Origin: Mycobacterium sp. D16R12
Lineage (GTDB): Bacteria > Actinomycetota > Actinomycetes > Mycobacteriales > Mycobacteriaceae
Length of the DNA: 64,000 bases
Direction: 5' to 3'
NCBI RefSeq assembly: GCF_002013465.1
Contig: NZ_MAFC01000020.1
Span: 62,001-126,000 of the forward strand
The notes under the pieces were generated by a model. It saw only the letters and a list, made by a program, of their open reading frames with translations. It searched no databases and had not been told where the DNA came from. The translations under genes were made by a program, and so were the position numbers. This document shows positions 36,741 through 45,685 of this stretch, piece by piece (within the stretch, counting starts at the first letter, position 1; each line of letters opens with the position of its first letter).

Positions 36741-37558
36741 TGCTGAACAACCTGGTCAAATACTCTAATCCCGGTGGGGTCGTACCAGACCGCGCGACGT
36801 GGACCCCCTGGCGTAAGGCATGGCGCATGCTGCTCAATTCCAAGTACCACGGCGATATTTACGAGGCCTTCCTCGGGATGGAAGCGCCCGTCTTCGCACG
36901 TGCCTACTATCAGGTGCGCGCCCATCCGAACGGCCGAAAGCTGTTCAAGCACAAACCAGACCTGCTCGCCGTACTGAACGACGTGGAGTACTTGAACTCG
37001 CTGCCATTCGGCAGCCTGGGGCACGCATATCTGTCGTTCCTGAACACCAACAAGCTCGATGCGGGCGTCTTCGGTGAATCCACCATCATCAGACCGATCG
37101 CCGAGAAGAACAATTGGGACGAGGACTTTTACTACATGATCATGAGGGGCACCGCCCTTCATGACATGTTCCATACCATCGGCGGCTACGGTCCCGATAT
37201 CGCCGGCGAAATGGCCAACATTGGGTTCCATTGCGGCCAAATGGAACCCGCAGGCCCGCTGGAGAAATTCGGGATGCTCGGTGCGCTAACCCTGCCGGGT
37301 GCATCCGCGCCGTTCAAACTTCGCTACTACCGCCAGGCGGTGGAGCGCGGGCGTCGTGCCGACCTCCTGATGGCCGCACCCTGGGAGGAACTGCTCGAAT
37401 TGCCCTATCGCGAGGCCCAGTCGGTCCTCGGTGTGAGTCCGGTAGACGTAGCGCATCCGCAGGGTAGGTGGACCACCGAATGGACGCCGCCAACCATCAA
37501 GCCGCCGACCCCGTGGAACTACGAGCAGATCCTGGCAGCGGGCCCCATCGCAGCCTGA
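36740..37558 (+). CDS. COQ4-family protein
   Basis: 272 residues. The diagnostic zinc motif HDxxHx11E is complete: HDMFHTIGGYGPDIAGE with His 141, Asp 142, His 145 and Glu 157. COQ4 proteins act in ubiquinone synthesis in eukaryotes and some proteobacteria, with evidence for C1 decarboxylation or a scaffold role. Mycobacteria use menaquinone, so this homologue must act on something else. Control by the adjacent divergent TetR is likely. The ATG is set by the near-consensus promoter immediately upstream. Confidence 0.88.
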   Translation: MLNNLVKYSNPGGVVPDRATWTPWRKAWRMLLNSKYHGDIYEAFLGMEAPVFARAYYQVRAHPNGRKLFKHKPDLLAVLNDVEYLNSLPFGSLGHAYLSFLNTNKLDAGVFGESTIIRPIAEKNNWDEDFYYMIMRGTALHDMFHTIGGYGPDIAGEMANIGFHCGQMEPAGPLEKFGMLGALTLPGASAPFKLRYYRQAVERGRRADLLMAAPWEELLELPYREAQSVLGVSPVDVAHPQGRWTTEWTPPTIKPPTPWNYEQILAAGPIAA

Positions 37559-37924
37559 AATGTAACCACCTCAACATGACTCGCCCGCGAAGTCAGTCAG
37601 CTACTTCCGCGATCAAGGCCCCAGATCGGGTACACCTCGAAGCTAGTCCAGCGTCCCATGGCTTTCTCCAGCCATCACCAGCGTGGTTCCAAGCGATTCA
37701 CACCCGCGACAAGATCGTTGGAATGTCTAATATTTTGAATACCCACGAAGGCAACACGGTCGAGCGCGGCGGCGAACGCCGTCGATCCGGTGCGGCCGAC
37801 ATTCGGCATCCCTGGTCGGCGATTGCACGTTGTGGTTTAGTGGCAATCGCGACGCTGATGAGCCTCTCCGGCGAAGAAGCGACAACAACGCTGTTGGCCG
37901 CCCTCAGAAGGTGAGAATGCGCTC
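37559..37924 (+). other. Intergenic stretch before ephA, no confident gene
   Basis: 366 bases. A possible 63-residue frame (37723-37914) has one moderately hydrophobic stretch (IARCGLVAIATLMSLSG) but no family match and no clear ribosome binding site. The ribosome binding site of ephA (AGAAGGTGAG) lies near its end. I see no repeat or RNA structure. Confidence 0.4.
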
Positions 37925-38890
37925 ATGACCGATGCCGCCGTGGATATCCGGGAACGTGACATCGCCACTAACGGCGTACACCTGCGCATCGTCGAGGCGG
38001 GCGAACCCGGCCAGCCGGTAGTCGTTCTGGCCCATGGCTTCCCCGAACTGGCATATTCCTGGCGCCACCAGATTCCGGCGCTCGCCGCCGCCGGGTATCA
38101 CGTCATCGCCCCCGATCAGCGGGGTTACGGCAGGTCGAGCAGGCCCGCGCATATCGATGACTACAACATCGAAGCACTCTCCGATGACCTGCTCGGCATC
38201 CTCGACGCGGTGGGCGCAGGCAAGGCGACATTCGTCGGGCACGATTGGGGCGCCGTCGTCACGTGGCATACCGCGCTCGCTGTGCCCGAGCGCGTCGAGG
38301 GCGTCGCCGGGCTTTCCGTCCCCTTCACCCGACGCAGCCAGGCGGCCCCCACGCAGGCATGGAAAAAGCTGTTCGGCGACAACTTCTTCTACATCCTGTA
38401 CTTCCAGGAGCCGGGGGTCGCCGATGCCGATCTGGATCGCGACCCTTCGGCCACCATGCGGCGCATGATGGCCGGAATGGCCCATATCGACGGTGCGAGG
38501 ATGATCGCACCCGGTCCAGCCGGATTCATCGAGCGCATGGCAGATCCCGGTGAGCTTCCCGAATGGCTGAGCCAGACCGAATTAGACCACTACATCACAG
38601 AATTCACCCGCACCGGATTCACCGGCGGACTGAACTGGTACCGGAACTTCGACCGTAACTGGGCACTTACCCAACGGCTTGCCGGAGCGAATGTTGTTGT
38701 GCCGTCCCTATTCATCGCGGGTGCCGCCGACCCCGTCCTCGGTTTCACCGACCACGCGGGGAGTCTGAAGCACCGGACCGACAATCGGGGTGACATCCTG
38801 ATCGAGGGCGCCGGGCACTGGATTCAGCAGGAGCGGCCGGACGAGGTCAATGCCGCACTGTTGGGATTCCTTGACGAGGTTGCGCGATGA
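37925..38890 (+). CDS. ephA: Epoxide hydrolase EphA-like
   Basis: 321 residues, close to the 322 of M. tuberculosis EphA (Rv3617), followed as there by an LLM oxidoreductase. Alpha/beta-hydrolase epoxide hydrolase motifs: HGFPE (37-41), the nucleophile Asp 107 in VGHDWGA, and the C-terminal histidine in GAGHWIQQ. It opens epoxides by forming an ester on Asp. Its stop overlaps the next ATG by four bases, so it heads a three-gene operon with two redox enzymes. Confidence 0.9.
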   Translation: MTDAAVDIRERDIATNGVHLRIVEAGEPGQPVVVLAHGFPELAYSWRHQIPALAAAGYHVIAPDQRGYGRSSRPAHIDDYNIEALSDDLLGILDAVGAGKATFVGHDWGAVVTWHTALAVPERVEGVAGLSVPFTRRSQAAPTQAWKKLFGDNFFYILYFQEPGVADADLDRDPSATMRRMMAGMAHIDGARMIAPGPAGFIERMADPGELPEWLSQTELDHYITEFTRTGFTGGLNWYRNFDRNWALTQRLAGANVVVPSLFIAGAADPVLGFTDHAGSLKHRTDNRGDILIEGAGHWIQQERPDEVNAALLGFLDEVAR

Positions 38891-40080
38891 GCGCCCCACT
38901 ACGGTTCGGCGCCTTTATCACGCCGTTTCACCCAGTCGGCCAAAACCCCACCACCGCACTGGAGTACGACCTAGACCGAGTAGTAGCGCTGGACCGCCTG
39001 GGTTACGAAGAGGCGTGGTTCGGTGAGCATCACTCCGGCGGATACGAATTGATCTCCTGTCCCGAGGTCTTCATCGCCACCGCGGCCGAACGCACCAAGC
39101 ACATCAGACTGGGCACCGGGGTGGTTTCGCTGCCCTATCACCATCCATTGATGGTGCTGGATCGCTGGATCCTGTTGGACCACATCACTCGAGGCCGCGC
39201 CATCTTCGGTACCGGACCGGGCGCGCTACCGACCGACGCATACATGATGGGCATCGATCCGGTAGACCAGCGACAGATGCAAGAGGAGTCGCTGGAAGCG
39301 ATCATGGCGCTGCTACGCGCGGCACCGGAGGAACGCATAAGCCGCGAAACATCCTGGTTCACCCTGCGCGACGCACAGTTGCAACTGCGGCCCTATACCC
39401 ACCCTTACCCCGAAATCCTTACCGCAGCCATGTTTTCCCCCTCGGGTCCCCGACTCGCCGGGAAACTCGGCACGGGTCTGTTGTCCTTGTCGGCCTCTAT
39501 CCCGGGCGGATTCGCGGCGCTGGAGAACGCCTGGGAGGTGGTACGCGAGCAGGCATCTGCCCACGGCCATCCCGAACCGGATCGGTCGACGTGGCGGGTA
39601 CTCGGCATCATGCACCTGGCCGAGACCCGTGAGCAGGCCATCGAGGATTGCACCTACGGTCTGCCGGACTACGCGCACTATTTCGGCGCGGTCGGGGTAC
39701 TACCGCTGGCCAACGAAGTCGATGGCGCGCATCAGGACCCGCGCGAATTCGTCAAGGCCTACGTGGACGAAGGCAACTGCTGTATCGGAACACCCGACGA
39801 TGCCATCGACTACATCCAGGGTCTGCTGGACACATCCGGCGGATTCGGCACCTTCCTGATGCTCGGGCACGACTGGGCCTCGCCGGAAGCCACCTTCAAG
39901 TCCTATGAGCTGTTTGCTCGCAAGGTGATTCCACATTTCACCGGCCAACTCACCGCTGCCAAGGTCTCGCACGATTGGGCGCAGGCCAAGCGTGGCGAGC
40001 TACTGGGCCGTGCCGGCGAGGCCGTCGCCAAGGCCATCGGCGAACATCGGAACGACCGAGCACAGAAGGCCTCGAACTGA
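38887..40080 (+). CDS. LLM-class flavin-dependent oxidoreductase (Rv3618-like)
   Basis: 397 residues, near the size of Rv3618. Bacterial-luciferase-type TIM-barrel features: FGAFITPFHPVGQNP, EAWFGEHHSGGYELI, TKHIRLGTGVVSLPYHHPLM, and GRAIFGTGPGALPTD. Members use FMN or F420; which one applies here is not clear. It is coupled to ephA (ATGA overlap) and to the dehydrogenase downstream (TGATG), suggesting the three enzymes act on one oxygenated substrate. Confidence 0.92.
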   Translation: MSAPLRFGAFITPFHPVGQNPTTALEYDLDRVVALDRLGYEEAWFGEHHSGGYELISCPEVFIATAAERTKHIRLGTGVVSLPYHHPLMVLDRWILLDHITRGRAIFGTGPGALPTDAYMMGIDPVDQRQMQEESLEAIMALLRAAPEERISRETSWFTLRDAQLQLRPYTHPYPEILTAAMFSPSGPRLAGKLGTGLLSLSASIPGGFAALENAWEVVREQASAHGHPEPDRSTWRVLGIMHLAETREQAIEDCTYGLPDYAHYFGAVGVLPLANEVDGAHQDPREFVKAYVDEGNCCIGTPDDAIDYIQGLLDTSGGFGTFLMLGHDWASPEATFKSYELFARKVIPHFTGQLTAAKVSHDWAQAKRGELLGRAGEAVAKAIGEHRNDRAQKASN

Positions 40081-41111
40081 TGCGAGCATCGGTGTTGCGC
40101 AACGGCGCGATGGTCTACCGGGACGATGTGACCGACCCGGTGCCCGGCGAAGGCCAGGTGCTCGTCAAGGTTTCCGCCTGCGGAATCTGCGGATCCGATC
40201 TGCATTTCGCAAAACACGGGGCCCAAGCCATCGAACTGTCACAACAGATGGCGGGCATGCCCAGCCTGACCGACGGGGTCGACCTCGGGGCCGATGTATT
40301 CATGGGGCATGAGTTCGCGGCGGAAGTGATCGAGGCCGGACCGGGGACGCAGGCCCCCGCCCCCGGAACTGCGGTCACGTCGATTCCGATTCTGCTGTCC
40401 ACCAAGGGAATCAAACCCATCGTCTATAGCAACAGCACGCTGGGGGGCTACGCCGAGCAGATGCTGCTGAGCGCGCCGCTACTCCTGCCCATCCCCAACG
40501 GCCTCGACCCCCGGCACGCGGCCCTGACTGAACCGATGGCGGTCGGTCTGCACGCCGTCAATAAATCGGGCATCCAGCCGGGCACCGGAGCGATCGTCAT
40601 CGGGTGCGGTCCCGTCGGAATAGCGGTGATAGCCGCCCTGCATAACCTGGGCATCGAGCCGATCGTCGCCGCCGACTTCTCCCCGGCCCGGCGCGATCTG
40701 GCCCGTCGGATGGGGGCACACGAGGTCGTCGACCCCAGCGCCGAGCCCACCTTCGAGGCCTGGTCTCGCGTCGGCAGGGGCGCTCCGGTGATCTTCGAGG
40801 CCGTCGGGGTGCCGGGCATCCTCAACGACGTGCTGCGGGACGCACCCCACAGCTCGCGGGTGGTAGTGGTCGGCGTCTGTATGGAGCCCGACGCCATCAC
40901 GCCATACTTCGGGATTGCCAAGGAAGTTGCGCTCCAATTCGTGCTCGCCTACGACCCCGCGGAGTTCTCCGAGACGCTTCGTCGAATCGCGCACGGCGAG
41001 ATCGATGTTGCGCACCTCGTCACGGGTGAGGTAGGTCTGGAAGATGTCGGATCGGCATTTGCCGATCTCGGTAATCCGGGGCACCACTGCAAGATCTTGG
41101 TGGTGCCGTAA
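40080..41111 (+). CDS. Zinc-dependent alcohol dehydrogenase (MDR family)
   Basis: 343 residues. The catalytic zinc region CGICGSDLHF and GHEFAAEV is present, as is the Rossmann motif VIGCGPVGIAVIAAL. The four-cysteine structural-zinc loop usual after GHE is missing; in its place is SIPILLSTKGIKPIVYSN. It is therefore a catalytic-zinc-only MDR. Its ATG overlaps the LLM gene stop by one base. It probably oxidises the alcohol product of the ephA-LLM pathway. Confidence 0.9.
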   Translation: MRASVLRNGAMVYRDDVTDPVPGEGQVLVKVSACGICGSDLHFAKHGAQAIELSQQMAGMPSLTDGVDLGADVFMGHEFAAEVIEAGPGTQAPAPGTAVTSIPILLSTKGIKPIVYSNSTLGGYAEQMLLSAPLLLPIPNGLDPRHAALTEPMAVGLHAVNKSGIQPGTGAIVIGCGPVGIAVIAALHNLGIEPIVAADFSPARRDLARRMGAHEVVDPSAEPTFEAWSRVGRGAPVIFEAVGVPGILNDVLRDAPHSSRVVVVGVCMEPDAITPYFGIAKEVALQFVLAYDPAEFSETLRRIAHGEIDVAHLVTGEVGLEDVGSAFADLGNPGHHCKILVVP

Positions 41112-41135
41112 AGGTTGGGGAGGACAGGAACTGAC

Positions 41136-41885
41136 ATGCGGGTACTAAGAGGGAAAGCACTGACCCGGACAACCGCGGTGGCCGCGGCCGCAGCGATGGC
41201 CATGCTCCTCGCCGGCTGCGGTGACGATTCCACCGGCAGCCCAGAGTCCACTCGTAACGTCACGGTTGTCGGAAAGGGCGAGGTCAAGGGCACGCCCGAT
41301 GTCCTGCGCGCCGACGTGGGTGTGTCGGTGACCGCCAAGGACGTATCCGGCGCGCTGTCTCAGGCCAGTGAGAAGGCTCAGGCCGTCATCGACGCAGTGG
41401 TCGGGGCCGGAGTGGCCCGCGAGGACGTACAGACCAACGAGCTGTCCATCCAGCCGGAACAGACGTACCCGCAGGGCGGCCCCGCGCGCATCACCGGATA
41501 CAACGCCACCAACTCCGTGCGCATCAACGTCCGCGATCTCAAGAAGGCTTCCGAGGTGCTGGACAAGGCCGTGCGGGCCGGTGGCGACGCGGCACGGCTC
41601 TCCGGGGTCAGTTTCGATCTCGACAACGATGCCGACCTGGTGAAGGGTGCACGGGAGCGTGCCTTCAACGACGCCAAGGCCCGCGCCGAGCAGTACGCCG
41701 GCCTGTCTGGCTCCAAGCTGGGCAAGGTGCTGCGGATCGACGAGTCCCACGGTTCGGTTCCGCCCCCGGCGCCGATGATGGGCAAGCGGGCCCCCATGCA
41801 GGCGGACGCCTCGTTCGCGCCACCGCTGGAACCCGGCCAGCAGACGGTGACATTCGAAGTGAGCGTCATCTGGGAGCTGAACTAG
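41136..41885 (+). CDS. SIMPL-domain lipoprotein
   Basis: 249 residues. The signal peptide ends in the lipobox LLAGC (Cys 29). A SIMPL (DUF541) domain follows: VTVVGKGEVKGTPDVLRADVGVSV, KAQAVIDAVVGAGV, GYNATNSVRINVRDL, and VTFEVSVIWEL. SIMPL proteins form oligomeric envelope assemblies in other bacteria; the mycobacterial role is unknown. ATG at 41136 was chosen for its AGGACAGGA site. It is the first of a tandem pair; the second copy follows three bases after the stop. Confidence 0.88.
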   Translation: MRVLRGKALTRTTAVAAAAAMAMLLAGCGDDSTGSPESTRNVTVVGKGEVKGTPDVLRADVGVSVTAKDVSGALSQASEKAQAVIDAVVGAGVAREDVQTNELSIQPEQTYPQGGPARITGYNATNSVRINVRDLKKASEVLDKAVRAGGDAARLSGVSFDLDNDADLVKGARERAFNDAKARAEQYAGLSGSKLGKVLRIDESHGSVPPPAPMMGKRAPMQADASFAPPLEPGQQTVTFEVSVIWELN

Positions 41886-41888
41886 ACC

Positions 41889-42497
41889 GTGGGTGACATC
41901 ACGGTTGTCGGCCATGGAGAGGCCAGCGGGAGTCCCGACGTGTTCATGGCCACCGTCGGTGTCTCGGTGCGTTCACGCCGCATCGCCGGGGTGATGGCCG
42001 AGGTGAAGGCCAAGGCCCGAGCGGTGATCGACGCGGTGCTCGAGTCAGGGGTGGCGGCCGAGGATGTCCGCACCGCCTGGATGTCGGTGCACCCCCAGTT
42101 CGACGGCAACAAGATCGCCGGGTACGCCGCCGACAACTCGGTACGGATCACCGTCCGCGAACTGTCGAAGGTGTCCGACGTGCTGGACAAGGCGGTCAGC
42201 GCGGGAGGTGAAGCGGCACAGCTCTCCGGGGTCAGTTTCGATCTGCAGGACAGCACCGATCTGTCCACACAGGCGCGCGAGCGGGCGTTCGCCGATGCCA
42301 AGGCGCGGGCCGAGCAGTACGCCACCCTCTCCGGTGGCACCCTCGGGAAGGTCCTGCGCATCGACGAGACCGGCGGCCACTCGAACCCTTCCCCGCGTGC
42401 CGAGTTCGCGATGTTGCGGGCGGCGGGTGGACCACCGGTAGAGGCGGGCCAGCAGACCGTCAGCGCCGAGATCACCGTCACGTGGGAGTTGGGATGA
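41889..42497 (+). CDS. SIMPL-domain protein without signal peptide
   Basis: 202 residues. Nearly the whole protein is one SIMPL domain, aligning along its length with the preceding lipoprotein (ITVVGHGEASGSPDVFMATVGVSV against VTVVGKGEVKGTPDVLRADVGVSV; both keep SGVSFDL and VLRIDE). It begins with GTG directly at the domain and has neither signal peptide nor lipobox, so it is probably cytoplasmic. The pair looks like a tandem duplication with different targeting. A GC-rich repeat starts in its stop codon. Confidence 0.85.
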   Translation: MGDITVVGHGEASGSPDVFMATVGVSVRSRRIAGVMAEVKAKARAVIDAVLESGVAAEDVRTAWMSVHPQFDGNKIAGYAADNSVRITVRELSKVSDVLDKAVSAGGEAAQLSGVSFDLQDSTDLSTQARERAFADAKARAEQYATLSGGTLGKVLRIDETGGHSNPSPRAEFAMLRAAGGPPVEAGQQTVSAEITVTWELG

Positions 42498-42543
42498 GCG
42501 CCCGCGCGAAGACCCTCAGCCGATGAGCGCCCGCGCGAAGACC
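42494..42543 (+). repeat. Two copies of the GC-rich repeat after the SIMPL pair
   Basis: Two identical 21-base units (positions 42494-42514 and 42523-42543, each containing GCGCCCGCGCGAAGACC) are 29 bases apart. As after lpqF, the first unit begins at the ATGA that contains the stop codon of the upstream gene. They lie between the SIMPL gene and the convergent hpt stop. Confidence 0.85.
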
Positions 42544-42554
42544 GTCGCAGACAG

Positions 42555-43136
42555 TTAGTCGGTGTAGACGCGCGGGTGCAGCGTGCCGATGAAGGGCAGG
42601 TCGCGATAGCGCTCGCCGTAGTCCAGCCCATAACCGACCACGAACTCGTTGGGGATCTCGAATCCGACGAGGGCCACGTCGACATCGACCTTCTTGGCCT
42701 CGGGCTTACGCAGTAGCGAGACCACATTCAGCGAGCGCGGCCCGCGTGAGGCGAGGTTGCGCATCAGCCAGCTGAGGGTCAGTCCCGAATCGATGATGTC
42801 CTCAACGATCAGGACGTCCAGGTTCTGGATGTCCCGGTCCAGGTCTTTCAGAATGCGCACCACGCCGGAAGACGAGGTTGCCGAGCCGTAGGAGCTGACG
42901 GCCATGAACTCCATCTGGGTCGGAATCGGGATGGCCCGGGCCAAATCCGACACGAACATGACGGCGCCCTTGAGCACGGTCACTAGCAGCAGGTCACCCT
43001 CGATGTCCCGATACTTCTCGCCGATAGCGGCGCCAAGCTCCTGAGTCTTGACGCGAATCTGCTCCTGCGTGAGGAGCACCGACTTCACGTCGCCGCAATA
43101 TTGCTCGCCACATGCCTGATCCTGTTCGCAGGTCAC
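42555..43136 (-). CDS. hpt: Hypoxanthine-guanine phosphoribosyltransferase
   Basis: 193 residues from the GTG used here. The PRPP-binding signature is [17 protein letters not shown]; other family sequences are [19 protein letters not shown] and [20 protein letters not shown]. It salvages hypoxanthine and guanine to IMP and GMP. The start is uncertain: an upstream ATG at 43184 would overlap the promoter of the divergent monooxygenase. The first 16 residues hold three cysteines ([15 protein letters not shown]), which the M. tuberculosis enzyme lacks as I recall it. It lies downstream of tilS in the Rv3624c order but with a monooxygenase gene between. Confidence 0.94.
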   Translation of the reverse strand: MTCEQDQACGEQYCGDVKSVLLTQEQIRVKTQELGAAIGEKYRDIEGDLLLVTVLKGAVMFVSDLARAIPIPTQMEFMAVSSYGSATSSSGVVRILKDLDRDIQNLDVLIVEDIIDSGLTLSWLMRNLASRGPRSLNVVSLLRKPEAKKVDVDVALVGFEIPNEFVVGYGLDYGERYRDLPFIGTLHPRVYTD

Positions 43137-43225
43137 GACCGACAGCGTGCCATGGACGGCATTAGCTCTCCAAGCCGGAGACATTGGCTAGTGACTTTGT
43201 TTACGAAATAGGCCACTATGGAAAC

Positions 43226-44722
43226 GTGAGCAATGGCGCTTACGGGGCAGGCGAAAAGCTGCCGTCCCGCGATATCCGAGTGGTCGTGATCGGGGCCGGC
43301 ATGTCCGGTCTGTGTATGGCCTCCACCCTCCGGCACCGGGGTATCACCAACTTCAGTGTCTACGAGAAGGCGGATGAGGTCGGCGGAACCTGGCGCGACA
43401 ACACCTACCCGGGTCTGCAATGCGATGTGCCGTCGCGCTACTACTCGTACTCCTTCGCCCCGAATCCCGGTTGGAGCAAAGGCTTCTCGCCCGGTCCTGA
43501 GATTCACCAGTATTTCGTCAGATTCGCCGACGAGCAGGGTCTGCGCCGGAACATTCGCTTCGGGGCAGCCGTCAGCCGAGCCGAATGGGTCGACGGCCCC
43601 GGACATTCCCACTGGGAGTTGGAGATTTCCGACGGCAGCCGCGACACCGCCGACGTCGTGGTGAGCGCCACGGGGGTGCTACATCTCCCACGCCTCCCCG
43701 ATATCGACGGGCTGCGGACCTTCGCCGGTCCGTGTTTTCACTCGGCGCGGTGGGATCACTCGGTGCCGTACGCGGGTAAACGGGTCGGACTTATCGGTAC
43801 CGGATCCTCCGGAGTCCAGATCATCAGCGCTCTGGCCGGAGAGGTGCAGAGTCTCGCGGTGTTCCAGCGCTCGGCCCAATGGGTCGCACCGGTTCCCAAC
43901 TTCACCTATTCGACGATGTCCAAGTCGATATGGTCCCGCGTGCCAATACTGAACAGATTTTCTTATCGCCTGTGGCGCTTCTATTTTGAACGCGGCGTGG
44001 GCGGATCGGTGGTCAAACCCGGAATCCGCCGGCGACTCATCCAAGGATTCGTGCGGGCATCACATCGGCTGCTCATCCGCGACCCGGAGCTGCGCGCGAG
44101 GCTGCATCCCGACTACGAGCCGCTGTGCCGACGATTGGTGATGTCGGTGCCGTTCTTCAAGGCGGTGCAACGCCACAACGTCTCGGTGCTCACCGAGGGG
44201 ATTGAACGCATCGTGCCGCAGGGCGTCATCACCAAGGACGGGGTTCTACATGAACTCGACATCTTGGTGTGTGCCACAGGTTTTGATGCGCACTCGTACC
44301 TGCGCCCCATGGAGGTGAGCGGGCGTGACGGGATCAAGCTCAGCGACGCGTGGAGTGACGGACCGCGAGCCTACCGGGCCGTAGGCCTCGCCGGATTTCC
44401 GAACTTCTTCCTCTTGATCGGACCGAACAGCCCGATCGGGAACAACTCGCTCATCTCGATCGCCGAAACACAGGTGAAATTCGCCATGCATTGGATCGAC
44501 GAGATCCGTTCCGGCCGAGTGCAATCGGTAGCACCCACATCGCACGCGGCAGAGACGTTCAACACCGAAGTGCGCCGGGCAATGCCCAATACCGTGTGGT
44601 CCACCGGATGCGATAGCTGGTATCTGGGAGCCGACGGCGTACCGGAGCTATGGCCCTGGCCTCCCGTGGACTATCGGCGCACACTCACCTCGCCGATCCA
44701 CGAGGACTTCGCAATCACCTAG
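43226..44722 (+). CDS. Flavin-binding monooxygenase (Baeyer-Villiger type)
   Basis: 498 residues. FAD-binding GAGMSG with EKADEVGGTWRDNTYPG, the fingerprint FAGPCFHSARW fitting FxGxxxHxxxW, and NADPH-binding GTGSSG are all present and in order. Such enzymes insert oxygen next to ketones or oxidise heteroatoms. GTG at 43226 is chosen at a GGAAAC site; the frame opens at a TTG 42 bases upstream. It interrupts the M. tuberculosis hpt-tilS order, so it is an addition at this locus. Confidence 0.92.
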   Translation: MSNGAYGAGEKLPSRDIRVVVIGAGMSGLCMASTLRHRGITNFSVYEKADEVGGTWRDNTYPGLQCDVPSRYYSYSFAPNPGWSKGFSPGPEIHQYFVRFADEQGLRRNIRFGAAVSRAEWVDGPGHSHWELEISDGSRDTADVVVSATGVLHLPRLPDIDGLRTFAGPCFHSARWDHSVPYAGKRVGLIGTGSSGVQIISALAGEVQSLAVFQRSAQWVAPVPNFTYSTMSKSIWSRVPILNRFSYRLWRFYFERGVGGSVVKPGIRRRLIQGFVRASHRLLIRDPELRARLHPDYEPLCRRLVMSVPFFKAVQRHNVSVLTEGIERIVPQGVITKDGVLHELDILVCATGFDAHSYLRPMEVSGRDGIKLSDAWSDGPRAYRAVGLAGFPNFFLLIGPNSPIGNNSLISIAETQVKFAMHWIDEIRSGRVQSVAPTSHAAETFNTEVRRAMPNTVWSTGCDSWYLGADGVPELWPWPPVDYRRTLTSPIHEDFAIT

Positions 44723-44731
44723 ACCGGTTCG

Positions 44732-45685
44732 TCAGACATCGTGGATCGACAGCACCAGATGGTCACCGGACCTGGACGCCACCAGACGCTGGTACGGCAG
44801 GTCGGCACCCACCGCGACCCCGCCCTGCCCGCGCCACTGCACGACGAGCGCATCCACCGCGCGAATCTGGCTGTCGTTTAAATCCTGTGCGCCACCGGCC
44901 AGTAGCCAGAGCCTGATCACCCGTCGCCGCACTGCGGGCGCCATGTCGCGCAGACCCGCGACCGCCAGCGACCCTGCACCGGGGAAGGCTGCCCGCGCCT
45001 GCTCGTCGAGCGCATCGCCGTCGTCCCGCAATGATGCCGCGGTTCGGGCAAGCGCCTCGGCCACACCGCCACCAAGAACCTGCTCCAGCAGCGGCAGCAC
45101 CTCGTGACGCAGCCGCACCCGGACGAAGCGGGAGTCGACGTTATGTGGGTCTTCCCATGCGGTCAGACCCAATTCATCACAGGTGGCACGTGTCTGGGTT
45201 CGGCGGATGTCCAGAAGTGGGCGCCCCCACGGATCATCCCAGGGGCGCATTCCTGCGATGGAACGCCCGCCGGATCCTCGCCCCAGTCCCAGCAGCACCG
45301 TTTCGGCTTGGTCGTCGAGGGTATGGGCGAGCAGCACGGGCAGGCCCTCCCGGGCCTCGCGTAGCGCGGCGTACCGGGCCTCGCGCGCCGCCGCTTCCAG
45401 ACCACCCGCGCCGTCGACGGTCACCGAAAGGACCGATGCGTGATGACATCCCAGACCCAACGCCTGCTTCCGCGCTTGCGCCGCGACCTCAACAGAGCCC
45501 GGCTGGAGCCCGTGATCGACGACGAGCGCGGTCACCGCCCAGCCCTGCGCGACAGTGGCCGCCGCAAGCGCCAGTGAATCCGCGCCACCCGAAACTGCCA
45601 CGGCCACGTGTCTCACATCCGGAAGATGCTGAGCACCAAATGCTTTGACGGCCTTGCGGAGGGTTAGAGAACTCGGGTGATCCAT
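44732..45685 (-). CDS. tilS: tRNA(Ile)-lysidine synthetase TilS
   Basis: 317 residues. The N-type ATP pyrophosphatase P-loop SGGADS (32-37) is followed by VDHGLQPGS, LLAHTLDDQAETVLLGLGRG and RPLLDI. It converts C34 of the tRNA-Ile(CAU) anticodon to lysidine, so that AUA is read as isoleucine. Its ATG lies inside the end of the DUF2342-type gene (22-bp overlap), indicating translational coupling. Confidence 0.95.
   Translation of the reverse strand: MDHPSSLTLRKAVKAFGAQHLPDVRHVAVAVSGGADSLALAAATVAQGWAVTALVVDHGLQPGSVEVAAQARKQALGLGCHHASVLSVTVDGAGGLEAAAREARYAALREAREGLPVLLAHTLDDQAETVLLGLGRGSGGRSIAGMRPWDDPWGRPLLDIRRTQTRATCDELGLTAWEDPHNVDSRFVRVRLRHEVLPLLEQVLGGGVAEALARTAASLRDDGDALDEQARAAFPGAGSLAVAGLRDMAPAVRRRVIRLWLLAGGAQDLNDSQIRAVDALVVQWRGQGGVAVGADLPYQRLVASRSGDHLVLSIHDV

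Noticed and set aside
37723..37914. Possible 63-residue protein before ephA
   Set aside because: One weak hydrophobic stretch only; no ribosome binding site or family, so kept as an unassigned intergenic region.
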